Source: Sipunculus nudus
Lineage: Eukaryota; Annelida; Sipuncula; Golfingiida; Sipunculidae
Length of the DNA: 64,000 nt
NCBI GenBank assembly: GCA_026874595.1
Contig: CM049322.1
Location: 57,164,386 to 57,228,385, forward strand
Direction: 5' to 3'
Part shown: positions 1-12,600 of the stretch, piece by piece
Layout: the number at the start of each line of letters is the position of its first letter
Position numbering within the stretch: the first letter of the stretch is position 1
Position numbers and translations under genes: made by a program
Notes under the pieces: model-generated
What the model was told of the DNA's origin: nothing
Seen by the model: only the letters and a program-made list of their open reading frames with translations
Database searches by the model: none

Positions 1-1520
1 GTGTACATTTTCTTTTCAAGTTGGGACAATCGACGAGGCTTTTTTCCAACAAATACTTACGAGCACATGGGAACAGCTTTATCTACAGAGTACTGGTGCA
101 TGCCGTTCAAAGTAAGACCTAGTTTGTCGCTGCCAGAAATCATGACAGTCCATTTATATCCATAAAACCAATAGAAATACATCGATTCCAATGCTATTAT
201 AACTGAGCTAAAATGTACGTTATAATAATATACTGATAATAATATACTGAGTACTGGTATATTCTCGGGCCCTACGTCACTGGTTTATCTGCCATCAATA
301 TTAATGATACTAGCCATAGACCATTTATATCCATAAAACCTATAGAAAAACATCAGTATCAATTATCAATAACTGAGCCAAAGGCAAATATACGTTATGA
401 ATATAATTGATAAATACACAAATATACTTCTCATAGAAGTCTACAGTATCGAAACTGAGAGATACACATGTTTTATTTACATTATAATCATACAAGTCCG
501 TGTGGTTTTATTGATGCAGTAATCACTGTCACTATAATAAATTAAATGAAAAAAAATATATTTTCTTTTGACTCTAATATACTAAATAAACAATGAAATC
601 CAGGCGTAGCATCATATCACAAACTGAAATGCCATCCAAAATTAACACCAGAGTAAAACATTGTTAAACAATGTATCAGCTACAGGTCAACAACACCAGA
701 AACAGACAAGATGTTTTCATTGAGGAGGGGAGGTCACAAGGTGCAGGTCAGACGCTGCTCGTGCACTCACATTTTACAACTCAAGTAAACAACAGTTACA
801 TCACAGCATTATGTCAGGGCTGTAGTCAAATTGTGGACGTGCATCACACGACCGCCGCCTGATCGGAATTGTTTATTATTACGGCATTACTTTTAGTGGT
901 TAATCGTTTAACCGACTCATAGCATGAGATGTACTTTTTATCCATGCATGTGATATTTAAATTTTACAGCTTTACACAATTTTAAATATTTTGATTTATT
1001 GAAAAATATTGTGGGAAAAATATATCGTTTAACTTCATTTTCACATTTTTTTTTGTGGCGGCCGTGAAATGTTTACATCCACATAATTGATGTTGGACTG
1101 TAGTAACGTTTAGGAATATTATAAATTACATAATTTTGAGTTTGACCAAAAATTGTATACTATTTATAGTAACATTTTTGGGGTATATAAATAACATAAT
1201 TTGTAATATAATTACACACAAACTCATTGGGATAAACCATGGATTTACCGTTCACTGTTGGATTTATATTATCAGTTACTGGATAAAGGTAGGTTCGTGT
1301 TCTGTTGACACTTATTTCAGTCCGACAGTAATGTCAGTCGACAGTCTTTGTCATGTTGTCAGCCTGTCTGTCATTTTTGTAGTACCTGTGACAGGCTGTG
1401 TTTGTCAGTATGTGTTCTAATCAGTGAATGGGTCACTTTACTCCTGTCCACACAATACATTCAGTGATTGACTAATGGCAGTGCTGGCCATAATGACATT
1501 GGCTGTGAAAAAAAAATACT
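1..1520. other. Non-coding A+T-rich flank, no gene recognised
   Basis: No open frame here looks like a protein. Two diverged direct copies of a segment of about 80 bases lie near 150-235 and 320-405; both contain 'atatccataaaacc' or a close form and 'ataactgagc'. At 43-60 the minus strand reads GTAAGTATTTGTTGG, a good splice-donor consensus that also recurs in the satellite at 36.7-37.3 kb. An exon ending at 61 is possible but I see no matching coding sequence. The remainder shows nothing I can name. Confidence 0.5.
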
Positions 1521-1523
1521 AAT

Positions 1524-1529
1524 TTTATT
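1524..1529 (-). promoter_or_regulatory. Candidate poly(A) signal of the NLR gene
   Basis: AATAAA on the minus strand, about 110 bases beyond the TGA stop at 1640-1638. It is the nearest canonical signal downstream of the NLR coding region. The assignment is by motif and position only. Confidence 0.5.
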
Positions 1530-1637
1530 CAAAATAATATAATTAATTATGACCAGAATTTAATACCCTTTTGTTGATGTACTGTCAGTGTTAAGGAGTA
1601 TACCTTTAATAAGTAAATGTGAGTACATTTCAGTCTA

Positions 1638-3698
1638 TCACCACCTTCTCTGTTTATCTATCCTCAGCTTCAGGTGTGGACATGTCTCTGTCAGTTTCTG
1701 TTTGATGGTCCTCACCACGTCACGTGACATGTTGTTGAGTTCTAGGTTGAGTGTTTTTAGTTTGTTGAGTTGTGACGTCCTCTCTGTGACCTTCACAAGG
1801 TCGTCACCTTTACCCTCCCAGCAGTTAACACTCACGTTCAGGACGGTTAACGTCTCCGGGGCGGCGTCTATTACCGCTAACACACCACGTGATGTGAGGC
1901 CACAACATGACATGTCAAGTGTCTGTATTTGTGACCGGGTGACACCTGACCATTGTCCTGTGTCCGTCAGTCCTGTCAGGTCGTTATGACTCACATCCAG
2001 TGTTTGTAGTGACGGCGGCAGGACGCTGAGCGCCGCCATCATCTCCTGTGATGTGAGGTAACAGTCAGACATCTTTAATGATGTCAGGTGACATCCCGGT
2101 AACCATTCTGTCAGCGTCTGTATACTGTCACCGGTCAGAGGGGTCCTGTGTAATGATAACACATTAAGTGGCGGTGTCTGTACGACTGCTCTGACTACTG
2201 CAGACACCTCACTGTCATCAATATAACCAAATGGATCACCTTGTACTGTCAGTTGTTTGAGTGAGAACTTTGTCAGCGTCCTGTCCAGTGTCTGTGTGAT
2301 GTATTGTTTGTCAACAGAACACGGTGACAATGACCACCCGTCCAGATGTAGACAGGTGAGTTGTGGAGCGTGTAAGTGCTGGAGCAGACGCCAGTGTCTA
2401 TCATCACCTGTCACCCACATCACCCTCACCTCCCCTCCATTTTGTCTGAGGTACCTCACGTAGTGGGACGCCGGGTACCTGTCTATGATGTGTAACCCCA
2501 CCCCGCGGGGTAACGTGAGTGTGGCGTCCCGATGCTCAGCCAGATACTCCAGCTGTAGCTCTGTGTGCATCTCCGCCACATCCTCCTCTGACCCTTTAAT
2601 CATCCTCTCTAGTTTTATATGTATTTCCCATCCACCGAGCCCGGACACGAACCTGCGGATCATGGCGGACTCCATGAAGGCTTGACGGGAATTAAAAAAA
2701 CAAAGCAGTAATTCTTGTTGTGTTGATTTATCGGAGTGAACAAGATAGTAAGCAAGAAAAAATTCTTGGACAGTTTTGTGAATGAAAATGTAGAATATTT
2801 CTCTGGAGAAGGTACACTTTTGTAAAATGAACCCATTGTTCAGATCCTCAGGGCTAATGTTTTTGTCGACATCTTCACGTTTGAATTTTAATTCCAGTTT
2901 GTGTGTTTTTACATTACCTGTTGCCAGGCAACCTAAAGACATTATTTGTGTGTTGTACCTTTTAAGAATCTCCTCTGTTGACTTTGCTCTGTCTGCCACT
3001 TTTTTTATTTTTTTCTCCATTCTTGCAAAAACATAAGCCACAAATTCTTCATAGAAGCCCACGATGGTGCTGGGGAGTTGTTGGTATTCCTCCCACAGCG
3101 TGGCCATCATTAACAAGATGGCAGGTATATGGCTGTAGTGTACGAGCTCCTCTGTTTTCTTTATCTCAGTAAGCAGCGCGTCTCCCTCTTCTTTCTGTTC
3201 ATCAAAAAATCGTTCAATATATTCTTTGACTCCGGCTTCAGAGAACCCTTGTAGTCTCACCTCAGTACAGCGGCCTGGTTTCTTATCACCAAAGACAGAC
3301 TCTGATGAGAATCTCGATGTTATGAACAGAGTGACGTGTGGGAGGCACCTTCTGTGTATGATTTCTGTGATTTCTGTGGACGTGTTCTCATTATACTCGT
3401 CCATGCCGTCAAGTATGAGGAGGATGGTATTCTGAGGATTCTCGATACATCTACACAAGGCTTCTGCTTCAATCTCATGTAACTGGTATTCATTTGCAAT
3501 TACCTGACGTAAAGTCTGTGACGCTCTGACATCACGCAGAAATATGGGCAACACAAAAAGGTATTGTTCAAATATCTCATCTGCTGTCTGTTCTTTGTCC
3601 ATTTTGGCTAAAGCCCAGTCAACACAAATGCGATTCACAAGAGTGGATTTTCCAACACCCGGCTCTCCTGTCAAATATACAGTCCCACGGTCTTCTTC
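1638..3698 (-). CDS. NLR exon 4: NACHT domain plus LRR, with stop codon
   Basis: Single 2,061-nt exon encoding 686 residues (protein 169-854). The acceptor is ttttatttttcag before GAAGAAGACCGT. The open frame runs on into the intron to an ATG at 3728, but those ten residues lie upstream of the acceptor and are not used. Order of motifs: P-loop GEPGVGKST at once after the exon start, LILDGMDE, FITSRF, the hydrophobic segment around HIPAILLMMATLWEEY, FIHKTVQEFFLAYYL, then a spacer rich in charged residues, then at least five LRR-like units (for example LTSLKMSDCYLTSQEM, LQTLDVSHNDLTGL, IQTLDMSCCGLTSRGV, LKTLNLELNNMS). One large exon for NACHT and LRR together differs from the one-LRR-per-exon pattern common in vertebrate NLRs. 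Confidence 0.9.
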   Translation of the reverse strand, partial: EEDRGTVYLTGEPGVGKSTLVNRICVDWALAKMDKEQTADEIFEQYLFVLPIFLRDVRASQTLRQVIANEYQLHEIEAEALCRCIENPQNTILLILDGMDEYNENTSTEITEIIHRRCLPHVTLFITSRFSSESVFGDKKPGRCTEVRLQGFSEAGVKEYIERFFDEQKEEGDALLTEIKKTEELVHYSHIPAILLMMATLWEEYQQLPSTIVGFYEEFVAYVFARMEKKIKKVADRAKSTEEILKRYNTQIMSLGCLATGNVKTHKLELKFKREDVDKNISPEDLNNGFILQKCTFSREIFYIFIHKTVQEFFLAYYLVHSDKSTQQELLLCFFNSRQAFMESAMIRRFVSGLGGWEIHIKLERMIKGSEEDVAEMHTELQLEYLAEHRDATLTLPRGVGLHIIDRYPASHYVRYLRQNGGEVRVMWVTGDDRHWRLLQHLHAPQLTCLHLDGWSLSPCSVDKQYITQTLDRTLTKFSLKQLTVQGDPFGYIDDSEVSAVVRAVVQTPPLNVLSLHRTPLTGDSIQTLTEWLPGCHLTSLKMSDCYLTSQEMMAALSVLPPSLQTLDVSHNDLTGLTDTGQWSGVTRSQIQTLDMSCCGLTSRGVLAVIDAAPETLTVLNVSVNCWEGKGDDLVKVTERTSQLNKLKTLNLELNNMSRDVVRTIKQKLTETCPHLKLRIDKQRRW

Positions 3699-6600
3699 CT
3701 GAAAAATAAAATGTTTTATTTGATTCACTAATTAAACATTTAATCACCATACATTTTTTTCTTAGGATTACATTTCACATAGATATTAATGCCTTTTGAT
3801 TTCAGATTTGTAGCGAGTCGATATGTTTTTTTTTACTGTATCGTTCTGTTATTAAATTTGATGTGAGATATTACATCTCTAAAATTTAAATGGTAACAAG
3901 GTTTATCTCTAAATAAATTATAAAGTTTATTAATAAACACTGCTGGTTTGGTGTGTCAACTGGGTAAGACATCTTTCTCCACAAAAGTTACAAATATAAC
4001 AATAAGCAAAAGGATGTCCAATACTGAGTTACCTGATTTACTGGATAAAATAAAATTTCTTAATGCAGAAAATCTTAACTATATTTTATTTGTAGCACAA
4101 TATAATATTTAACCTTTCGGAGGAGTTCCTTATAACTCTGCAGCATTTGTTCTTTGCCGTGTTTGCGCTGTTCATCTTTCACCAACTCAAGCTTGACATA
4201 AATGTCATCCATTGGTATCGCGACACGGTCAGAATGCAGCGTCCACAGGGGCACGTTGTCATAGAATTTCTGGATCAGTGCTGCCATCTTTTGTTGTAGA
4301 TCTATAATTTCTTTCCTCGAAGAACAATCTGCAAAGAGAGATGCAACAAAATGTTCATTAGAACCATATTCTGTCTGATTATATGACTCAAATTTTTTAG
4401 CTTTAGCAACATTTTATGTTACCTTAAACTTATAATATATTTTTCCAGGTGATATTAAGTTAAACCTAACCACTGCATATTTTATATAGACACTGGCGTC
4501 TTAGGCTCAACTATCCCTCCCACCCCGTTGGTGGACCTCTGTTTATTAAGACGTTATATGGTGATCATCTTACCCTTGACATTAACATTTAGATGATCAT
4601 AACGTATAATGCTCAACCATCATATATGATGGTGGAGCATATAGGTAGTGATGGATAAAGATAGCTTTTCCTGTGTGGATGTTTGCATGATATGTGATAC
4701 ATATGCATATGCAGCTAGAAAAATATGTGCCGTAAAACGGGGTTAATTTAGCCCAGGCAGGCTGACTTTGGCCAACGTCAAAACAAGAGATTTAAGACCA
4801 TTTTGTGTGGTATTAGATTGTATTTAATTGATTAAATGTTTTCCCTTTAACAAGAAGAAAGTCTTTAATCTTTCATCCATTATCTACATGGTTGCACAAT
4901 GGTAAATATGTAGTTCACAGTTTGTAAGTTTCTGAAAATATATAGCTGACCTGTGTCTTTTTACATTGAAACACTTTGAATGGTACATGGAAAACATGAA
5001 AAGCAATCATTTTGTGCTGATTTTTATTAAAAAAATATTATTATTCATGGCCTGAGAGATTCATCTATTGAGAAAAAAAAGTTTTAATTGTTTTAGTGTT
5101 ATGTTATGCGTTCTAACCTGTTTTTATTTTCATAAGGGTCACTTTGCCCCAATATACCAGGGTGACTTTGGCCCACTTTATATTATTTTTATTTAGGTAA
5201 ATATTTAGTTTATATAAATAAAAAATGTGTCAGGTTGGTTCATCAGAGCAGGCACAGTTATAATTTTAAACAGTTCACAAGACAAAGAATTTTAGAACAC
5301 CCCTAGTAAACATGCTAAGCAAATTTAGTTTTGATCAGACCTGTGTTCTGGTAATGTCTTCTCAATATATGATCAAATGTTTATTGATTTAAAAGCAATG
5401 ACTATTTTTTAATCTGAAGTCCATTGTAGAGCTGTCAAATGTATCAAATAAATTTTAAATTTTAAGGCAATGGTTTCCATTCTATTTTTAAATGACAGCT
5501 TAACTTTCCTGAATGTGTACACGACTACTTCACGTATAGCATTTAATCTATATCAGTGTTGGACTTGGCAAGTTTTGGAAGCAGGACACGACTTTCCTCA
5601 TGTAAGTCAGGTTTGTTGTACCTGACCTCGACGTCCTGGGTGTGTAATCATCCCTACATGAGGAGCCATGTAAGGCACAGACTTTGTGAGTGAAACCTGG
5701 CTCCAGGGCACAGCCTTCCCATTATGACTACAGAGGGTTCACTCTGGTGGGGCCGATTGTGAAAAGTCTTGGATTCCTTGACTGAGATACTGTAATACAG
5801 TCTCCCTCATGCTCTTTCCCTAGACTACAGAATCCAGTAATTATACCAGTTGTTAAGCAATATGCTGCGAATGTTTATAATTAATTGTCTACTCTAGGAA
5901 TTAAATTTTTTTTTATTGTTAGGACACCCCTGGGCCAAAGTTACCCTGGGACCTATGATATGTTATGTGCCACCTTGGTTTCTAGACATTTAAATAATGA
6001 TGTACTCTGTGATATGCCACACTGGTTTCTAGTCATTTAAATTATGATGTACTCTGTGATATGCCACATTGGTTTCTAGTTATTTAAATCATAATGTATT
6101 CTGTGATATGCCACATTGGTTTCTAGTCATTTAAATAAAGCTATAATCTGTGATATGCCACACTTGTTGTCTAGTCATTTAAAGTAAACCATACTACTTA
6201 TTATGACTAGAACACGGGTAGTCGACAAGTGACTACGTGTATCCGCCAAAATCAGAGTAGGACGGGTGAAGTGAGGCATGGATTGAGTGGCAAGGGGAAA
6301 TAGAGTTACATGTGTTGCATATTGGAATGGAGGTCTGCCAAATAAACATGATTGTAGATGGTACTACTTGTTATTTGAACAAGAAAATATCCAACATGCA
6401 AAATTTCAGGTGGAAAAGTCAAACCACTGCAGAGATATGAGTGATTGTATCCCACAGCAGACATACGGTTGGACGCTGTGCAAAAATGGCGCCACCATTT
6501 TTGTGTATGTTATAAAGCTATCCAAAGGCTACATTTGTGTAAAATTTTTTTTCCTGTTTGGTCAAACGAGTCCGGAGATCCAAGCATCAATGTCTGCAGC

Positions 6601-9600
6601 TTGAACATGAATGAAGCTGGCGCCACCTGTCATAAAATCAAAAAAGCTATCCAAGATGTATACGCATGCCGAATTACAGGATATTAAGTTAAACCACTGC
6701 AGAGATATGAGTGATTTTAACCAAAGGCAGACAAACAGATGGACGCTGTGCATAAGTGGCTGCAGGTGGCGCCACCATTTTTGTGCATGTTATAAAGCTA
6801 TCCAAGGGCTACATTTGTGTAATATTTTTTTCCTGATTGGTCGAACGAGTCTGGAGATAGAAGCATGGATGTCTACAGCGTGAACTTGAAGTTGAATGTA
6901 GGTGGTGCCACTTGTCATAAAATCAAGAAAGCTATGCGAGATGTATACGCATGCCGAATTTCAGGTAATTTAGTCAAACCACTGCAGAGACATGAGTGAT
7001 TTTAACCCAAGGCAGGCAAACAGATGGACGCTGTGCAAAAATGGCTGCAGGTGGCGCCACCAATGTTGTGTATGTTATAAACTATCCAAGGGCTACATTT
7101 GTGTAAATTGTTTTTCTGATTGGTCAAACGGTTCCCGAGATATAAGCTTGGATATCTGCAGCGTGAACGTGAATGTAGGTGGCACCACCTGTCATTAAAT
7201 CAAAAAAGCTATCTAGGATGTATACGCATGCCGAATTAAGGGTGAATCAGTCAAACCACTGCAGAGATATGAGTGATTTTAACCCAAGGCAGATGAACAG
7301 ATGGACACTGTGCAAACATATTCATGCAACAGAGCAATATGGTAGTTGAATCAGATATCCCAGCAGGCAACAAAAATACATTGAATTTTACCTGTTACCA
7401 CAGCCTTGAGTGCGTCCACTACATGTCCATGCCCGTTATCAGTAAGACATTTCAAGAAGGTAGACCAGTCTTCTGGGGTTCTAGAGTGCAGGTGGTTTAG
7501 GAGAGCAGACATAGTCTGTGAGTTTGTAGTGCAGGTGCTCTGAAATAGAAATAAACAAACTACACAATACTGTCAAATAAACAATTCAGGCTTGTTCTCG
7601 CTATTCCTACCTCCCTTTGAAGAATATAAACGTAAAGTTTGGCTAAATGTCACACAGACACTACAATTTTAATAAATAAAATAGAAACGTGCAGGTGTCC
7701 TTAACTATGCAGCTAGAATACAGGTAGTCGACAAGTGACTACGTGTATCCGCCGAAATCAGAGTGGGACGGGTGAAATGAGACATGGATTGAGTGGCAAG
7801 ATAGGCCTAAGTAGTTCATAGCAATTAAGTTAGTGAACAAAAAGAAAAAAGTTTTACGAATAAAGGTAACGGTCAATCAAAACTCATTTCTGACATCAAG
7901 GTCACATGACATGACCTTGAGAACAAAGGCAAATTTCACAGCCAAGGGAATTTTTTTTTTGATTAAGGGGAATTAAAGGAACATGATATTATGTTGATTG
8001 ATATAACTGTATCTGAAAATAAACTTTCACCCAGCAGAAACTAGGGACCCATGGGTCTCGACGCTCAGCTGCATTTGTCTATAAGGATATATGTTCATTA
8101 GGTTTTCCAAAATATTGGTCCTGTGATCAGTCTGAAGTCTACCCAAACTGGAGTTATCATCCATGAACTAATTTGTGACACTTTGACCAAGTGACCCCAA
8201 CATCAAAAGGAAATTTCCCCTATTGGCAGGTGCACCACATGTACATGATGGAAGGATTGAGATGAGAGGTTTGGCTTAAAATGCATCCACAATCTTTCTA
8301 AAGTAGTGGGTCCTGTGACCTTGCCTTTGATCTCATGACTCCAGATTCAACAGTTCTTACTTTTGCGGTGGTCCATATATAAGTCAAGTTTGAAACCAAT
8401 ATTTCAAACCAAACTGGTGTTAACATCTGAAAACTTATATGTGGATAAATGGCCCCCATGACCTTGGACCTTGTGACCCCCAAATCCATAAGTTACTTCC
8501 ACAATTGGCAGGTGAGCAGCATCTGAAAGATAGGATGTTTGGGACAGAAAGTTTGGCAAAAAACAATCTTATAAAGAAGTGGGTCCTGTTACCTTGACCT
8601 TTGGCCTTATGACCCCAAAATCAAAAGTGTTCTTACATTATTAGTGGGCCATATTTATGTCAAAATTGAAACCAATATGTCAATCCAAACTGGAGTTATC
8701 CCCAAGAAACAAATATGTGAACAGATGGGGCCCCTGTGACCATGACCTTTGACCTTGTGACCCCCTTATCAATCAGGTTCTCCCCCTATTGGCAGCTAAG
8801 CTATATGTGCAAGATGGAAGGTTTGGGTTTGGCTTTAAATGCATCTTTCTATATAAGTGGGCACTGTGACCTTGACCTTGGACCTCATGACCCAAAAATG
8901 AACAGAATCTTCCCCTATTGGCAGGGTAACAATATCTTGAAGATGGAAGGTTTGTGATGAAAAGTTAGATTCAAATGCATATGCATTCTTTTTAAAGTAA
9001 TGAGTCCTGTGACCTTGACCTTTGACCGTTGGACCCCAAAATTGACACACTTCTTACTTTAGTGGTGAGTCATATATAATATGTCAAACTAAGCTGGAGT
9101 TATCATCTGGAAACTAATTTGTGAACAGATGGCTCCTGGTCACATTTCCCAAGGTGGTACAATTTGTGTGACATGGGTGAAATTGGCCATTTTTAGAGAA
9201 AAAAATATATGATGATCTACTATGTAAGAGCAATCACTAACAGTAGTATCAAGTCTCAGAAATGTTTTTTTAATCCTTAATAAATTCTTAAACAAATTAT
9301 ATTTGCTATATAGGCCATATAAATGACAAACTTTAAGCAGCGTTTTCGGGCTGTTCTACTTTTTGGAGGAAAATCAACATATCTCAGGAACCTTTAAATA
9401 TTTTTTCTTGAAATTTTAAATTTCAAAAGAAAACAATCAGTTCATTAAGTGTTTTTAATTTCAAGCAGATATAATGTTCTATTCCTACAATTCTGAGGTG
9501 TGATTTTAAAACTGTAGTTTAACAAGATCGCATGTATTTTCAGCATAGGACATACATAAACAAGCTTCAATATGTTCAGAATAAATAGTCACAGGTATCA

Positions 9601-12600
9601 TATCCCTGTTGTCATCCAACTGAAACTACAAATAGAGTTAAAGAGCACAGAAATTATATCCTGATGGTTATCATTACTCAAAACAAGGGCCCTGTGGGTC
9701 ACAGCGCTCAGCTAAAAATGATTGAGAATATTTGTATAAAATCCTAGTGGTTGTGTTGACTATATATGCACTTATATGGACTACATGATCACATATGTGA
9801 AATTTTCAGTATTTCAACTAAGTGATTGTAATATGCATGTGAATATATCCACTTGGAACTTATAAAACCCTGTAAATTATAAAATAACAGACATGAGCTG
9901 AAGCATTAGAATACACATTTAATTTATTGACTGAAATAAAATGCTGTAAAAATTACAAGTTTCCATTTTCAGATGAGCATGAAATAAATTAGATAAGTAA
10001 TTTATAAGTTATAACAAGGTATGCATTGCATCTGCACTGTGTAATATTTGAAACTTGTGGCCTGAAACCATTAAATGATGAAATAAGGAAATAAAATAGT
10101 AATGGGCCCAAGTGTTATATGGAAGGATACATTCCAAACACCAAAAAAAAAAAAATGTGCAGATGTAATAGTTCTCAACAGTTAGATGTATGTCCATGTG
10201 AGCTAAATATTAAATCCCATGAAAGTTTGACCCATATTCTTGGCTCTGTGGTTCAATTCACTTTATATGTGAAACAAGAGACCCAGGGGTCTAATGTTCA
10301 CTCTGTGAATTACTGTGCAATTTGGCAAGTGATTAAAATAAAATGAATGTGAAAATACCATTCATTCCTTTCCAAGTGGACACTGTCCTATTGCACAAGG
10401 TAGGTGGTGCCACCTATCTGGTTTATGAGAAAACTTTCCAAGATGACTGCACATGCCAAATTTCAGACCAATACTCCTGAGATATGAGCAATTTTCACCG
10501 AAAGCAAATGTATGAATGGACAGCACAGGAAAATTATTGCAGATGGCGCCACCAGTCTTGTTTACGAGATGGGGGTGACGAAGATCTATGGACATGCACA
10601 ATTTCAACCCAATACACTGAACAAACACTAAGACAATCAAATGGCAAATGCAAAGTTGGACACTCCGCAAAAAGTATTGTAGGTGGCGCCACCTGTCTGG
10701 TTAACGAAAAAACTTTCCTAGATGGATAGACATGACAAATTTCAGATCAATACATTGAACCACTCCTGAGATTGAGGGTTGTTATATAAAAGAAACCCAG
10801 GTTTGTACTGCACAGAAAGGTTCTCCATCATTGTTACCTACAACTTCATAGGTCAGGGAACAAGTATGCCAGGTTTTGGAAAGATCAGTCCAAGGGTCCT
10901 AGAGGAGACTCTGTTTTTGTGGATTATAACAAATAAATACTTAATGACATATTTTGGATAAAAGCAGAAAACACCATTACAGCCTGCTGAAAGTAGCTAA
11001 ACAGGTGGCACCACCTGGAGGTCAAAATCATTAAGCAGTCACATGATCAATATTCCTGTGTAATTTGAAACTGAAGGCTGCAGCAGTTCCTAAGATATTT
11101 GGTAACAGACAAAACATCATGTGTAGAAACACATCAACATCCGTAGATTTGCCATCTTGAAAATCACTTGACTGAATTTATACTCAAATTATTCCTCTTC
11201 CTCTTATTACTTTATGACTTATCTTGAAAGAAGTGGAAAGTAACATTTTGTCCCACAGAAAGTAGGTCAACATAGCTGGCGCCACCTGGAGGTCAAAATC
11301 ATCTGGCAGTCACATGATCAATATTCCTGTGAAATTTGAAACTGAAGGCTGCAGCAGTTCCTAAAATATTTGGTAACAGACAATACATCCTTTATGGAAA
11401 CACACCAATTTGCTAAATTTTGCAACCCACACAATTTGAAGTACTGTAGAGATGCCATCTTGAAAATGATTTGACTGAATTTACACACAAATTATTCCCC
11501 TTCCTCTTAGGAACTTCTGACTATGATATGAAGGCCAAATTATTAATATTTTGTGACTTATCTTGAAAGAAGTGGAAAAGATTATTTCTTCCCGCAGAAA
11601 GTAGGTCAACACAGGTGGCGCCACCTGGAGGTCAAAATCATTTAGCAGTCACATGATTAATATTCCTGTGAAATTTGAAACTGAAGGCTGCAGCAGTTCC
11701 CATGATATTTGGTAACAGACAATACATCATGTTTTCATAGAAACACATTAAGCTGTCATATTTTACGATCGACAGAATTTGAAGTTCTGTAGAGACGCCA
11801 TCTTGAATATGACTTGACTGAATTTATACTCAAATTATTCCCCTTCCTCTAAGGAACTGTTGACTATGATATGAAGGCCAAAATATTAATATTTTGTGAC
11901 TTATCTTGAAAGAAGTGGAAAAGATCATTTCTTCCCGCAAAAAAGTAGGTCAACACAGGTGGCGCCACCTAGAGGTCAAAATCATTTAGCAGTCACATGA
12001 TCAATATTCCTGTGAAATTTGAAACTGAAGGCTGCAGCAGTTCCTAAGATATTTGGTAACAGACAATACATCATGTATAGAAACACATCAAGCTGTCATA
12101 CTTTGCAATCAACAGAATCTTAAGTTACGTAGAGACACCATCTTGAAAATGACTTGACTGAATTTATACTCAAATTATTCCCCTTCCTCTAAGGAACTGT
12201 TGGCTATGATATGAAGGCCAAAATATCAATACTTTGTGACTTATCTTGGAAGAAGTGGAAAAGACCATTTTTTCCCGCAGAAAGTAGGTCAACACAGGTG
12301 GCGCCACCTGGAGGTCAAAATCATTTAGCAGTCACATGATCAATATTCCTGTGAAATTTGAAACTGAAGGCTGCAGCAGTTCCTAAGATATTTGGTAACA
12401 GACAATACATTATGTATAGAAACACATCAAGCTGTCATACTTTGCGATCAACAGAATCTGAAGTTACGTAGAGACGCCATCTTGAAAATGACTTGACTGA
12501 ATTTATACTCAAATTATTCCCCTTCCTCTAAGGAACTGTTGGCTATGATATGAAGGCCAAAATATCAATACTTTGTGACTTATCTTGGAAGAAGTGGAAA

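Noticed and set aside
1588-1989. Plus-strand open frame of 133 codons
   Set aside because: Antisense to the LRR-coding exon; shadow of the real gene.
3699-3728. ATG at 3728 as the start of the NACHT protein
   Set aside because: It lies upstream of a good splice acceptor; the ten added residues are unlike the family, and the CARD and linker exons join in phase at 3698.
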